DNA of 64,000 nt from Leptospira ellinghausenii (GTDB taxonomy: Bacteria; Spirochaetota; Leptospiria; Leptospirales; Leptospiraceae), in assembly GCF_003114815.1 (NCBI RefSeq), contig NZ_BFAZ01000006.1, forward strand, positions 310,001 through 374,000. Direction: 5' to 3'. Under the pieces are notes generated by a model. It did not search any database. It was not told the DNA's origin and saw only the letters and a program-made list of their open reading frames with translations. Both the position numbers and the translations under genes were made by a program. Numbering within the stretch: position 1 is the stretch's first letter; each line of letters opens with the position of its first letter. This document shows positions 62,892-64,000 of this stretch, piece after piece.

Positions 62892-64000
62892 ATGGAAGAA
62901 AAAACCACATTTAAAGGCATTTCTGCCTACCCAGGGACGGTCTACGGAAAGGTATTTCGTTGGAAACAATCCAAACGGAAACGGGAAGATCGTACAGACT
63001 TAAGCCCTGAGGAAATCAAAGAGGAAATTGAACTCTTAAAAAAAGGCCTCCAAAAGACGGAAGATGACCTTGCCGACCTTGTCCAAAAATCCAAACAGAA
63101 TGTAGAACTTTCGGAAATTTTAGAATCGCAAATTGTCTTTTTAAATGACCCACTCTTTCGGGCTCGTGTATTTGAACGAATTGCACAAAACAATGAATCG
63201 GCGGGGCTTGCTCTGGAAACGGCAGTGAGTTCCTTGTATGATGAATTCCAATCCATTCCTGATGAATTTTTCCGAGAACGAGCCGACCACATTCTCGACA
63301 TTGGTAAACGAATTGAATCCAATTTGTACCCTGAAAAAGGTGCAGAACCAACGAAAATTCCTGATGATGTCATCCTCATCGCAAAAGAAATCACACCTTC
63401 CGAAATGATCCAATTGGGTAAGTCCAAGTTACGTGGGATTGCCACTGACTTTGGTGGGAAAACGGGTCATACAGCCATCATTGCAAGAAATTATGGAATT
63501 CCTACCATTGTAGGACTAAAGAATATCACCTCACACGTAGAAGATGATGATTATATTTTACTCGATGCCACAAAGGGAATCCTCAATCGTTCTCCAGCCA
63601 TCGATGAAATCAAACTTGCAGGGATCAAAAGTGAAATAAAAAAAACGATTCCCATTCGAGAGATCAGCGACGGTCCGAAAGAACTCAAAACAAAAGATGG
63701 GAAAAAATTTACCTTACGTGCGAATATCGATTCGGAAGAAGAAGTAGACACTGCTTTTCTCCAAGGTGCCGACGGGATTGGACTTGTTCGGACAGAAATT
63801 TTATTCATCCGTTATATCGAATTCAAACCCACAGAAGAAGAACAATTTGCCGTATACAAACGAATTTTACTGAAGATGGTTGGTCGGCCAGTGACCTTTC
63901 GTGTTTGGGATATCGGAGCCGATAAAATGGAAAATGGATATGAAGAAGAAAATCCATTTCTCGGAAACAGAGGGATTCGTTACCTATTAAGACACCCTCA
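62892..64000 (+). CDS. ptsI: Phosphoenolpyruvate-protein phosphotransferase, enzyme I (3' end outside window)
   Basis: Enzyme I of the PEP phosphotransferase system, which passes phosphate from PEP to HPr. About 369 codons of the usual ~575 are visible. The N-terminal HPr-binding and phosphohistidine domains are complete: FKGISAYPGTVYGKVF, then GGKTGHTAIIARN with the phospho-His at 193, closely matching E. coli His189. The PEP-binding barrel begins (GADGIGLVRTEILFI, RVWDIGADK, NPFLGNRGIRYLL) and is cut by the edge. No HPr or GAF domain is fused at the N-terminus. In leptospires the PTS is thought to be regulatory because sugar use is poor; that is general knowledge, not from this sequence. 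Confidence 0.95.
   Translation, partial: MEEKTTFKGISAYPGTVYGKVFRWKQSKRKREDRTDLSPEEIKEEIELLKKGLQKTEDDLADLVQKSKQNVELSEILESQIVFLNDPLFRARVFERIAQNNESAGLALETAVSSLYDEFQSIPDEFFRERADHILDIGKRIESNLYPEKGAEPTKIPDDVILIAKEITPSEMIQLGKSKLRGIATDFGGKTGHTAIIARNYGIPTIVGLKNITSHVEDDDYILLDATKGILNRSPAIDEIKLAGIKSEIKKTIPIREISDGPKELKTKDGKKFTLRANIDSEEEVDTAFLQGADGIGLVRTEILFIRYIEFKPTEEEQFAVYKRILLKMVGRPVTFRVWDIGADKMENGYEEENPFLGNRGIRYLLRHP

Noticed and set aside
62942..63445. 167-codon open frame antisense to ptsI
   Set aside because: The forward frame is clear enzyme I; the reverse product has low complexity and no motif.

Overview
The window is a gene-dense, single-chromosome-like stretch of about 38-40% GC (estimated by eye). 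Its protein set points to a spirochaete of the genus Leptospira, probably a free-living (saprophytic) species. The main signs are a DUF1574 protein beside an MBOAT acyltransferase, several lipoproteins with relaxed spirochaetal lipoboxes, RsbU-type phosphatases with 7TM input and TPR tails, a FecR/fibronectin-repeat protein with an adenylate cyclase, and full LPS (lpxC) and Mla-type lipid transport genes. The genus is inferred from family content; no search was run. I found no rRNA, tRNA, CRISPR array, prophage or insertion sequence. No stretch over 300 bp lacks a gene; the largest gap is 61743-61920. Genes are closely packed, with several short overlaps.

Layout. 1-8065: miaB (cut by the edge), a membrane J-domain-like protein without the HPD motif, a DUF1574/MBOAT pair that looks like a surface O-acylation module, an RlmI-type rRNA methyltransferase and a large PP2C phosphatase. 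8040-21407 (all minus strand): adenylate cyclase, FecR/FN3 protein, DUF5683 protein, hisD, panC, mfd, a SurA-N-like lipoprotein and uppP. 21458-28165: exonuclease III, an LEA-type lipoprotein, another lipoprotein, mgtE, then a three-gene run of coiled-coil lipoprotein, OmpA-like protein and CDF metal exporter. 28217-38406: an acyl-CoA dehydrogenase-like protein, uvrA, sppA, Sua5, a family 18 glycosidase, a queuosine precursor transporter, GDPD and a VOC protein. 38395-44637: a membrane protein, leuA, hisC, two small heat-shock proteins behind two tandem CIRCE operators, a Rid protein and a small membrane protein. 44685-52263 (minus): DedA, a second PP2C/TPR phosphatase, a DUF482 GNAT protein, clpS and clpA. 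52372-64000: a lipoprotein, an AI-2E-type permease, xseA-xseB, a sodium symporter, ddl, an aromatic-repeat exported protein joined to mlaE-mlaF-mlaD, lpxC and ptsI (cut by the edge).

Themes. Much of the content serves the cell envelope: lipid II recycling (uppP), peptidoglycan precursor (ddl), lipid A (lpxC), phospholipid trafficking (mla), O-acylation (MBOAT), lipoproteins and OmpA. Stress and quality control is the second theme (small Hsps, ClpSA, Mfd, UvrA, ExoVII, ExoIII). Signalling is carried by two paralogous phosphatases and a cyclase. The most interesting items are: (1) two adjacent CIRCE operators over a TTGACA promoter for the small Hsps; (2) a long hairpin that hides the lpxC ribosome-binding site and makes up nearly the whole predicted leader; (3) a repeat-rich, probably beta-barrel protein translationally coupled to mlaEFD, a candidate missing outer-membrane partner; and (4) a FemAB/GNAT-fold protein coupled to clpS-clpA.
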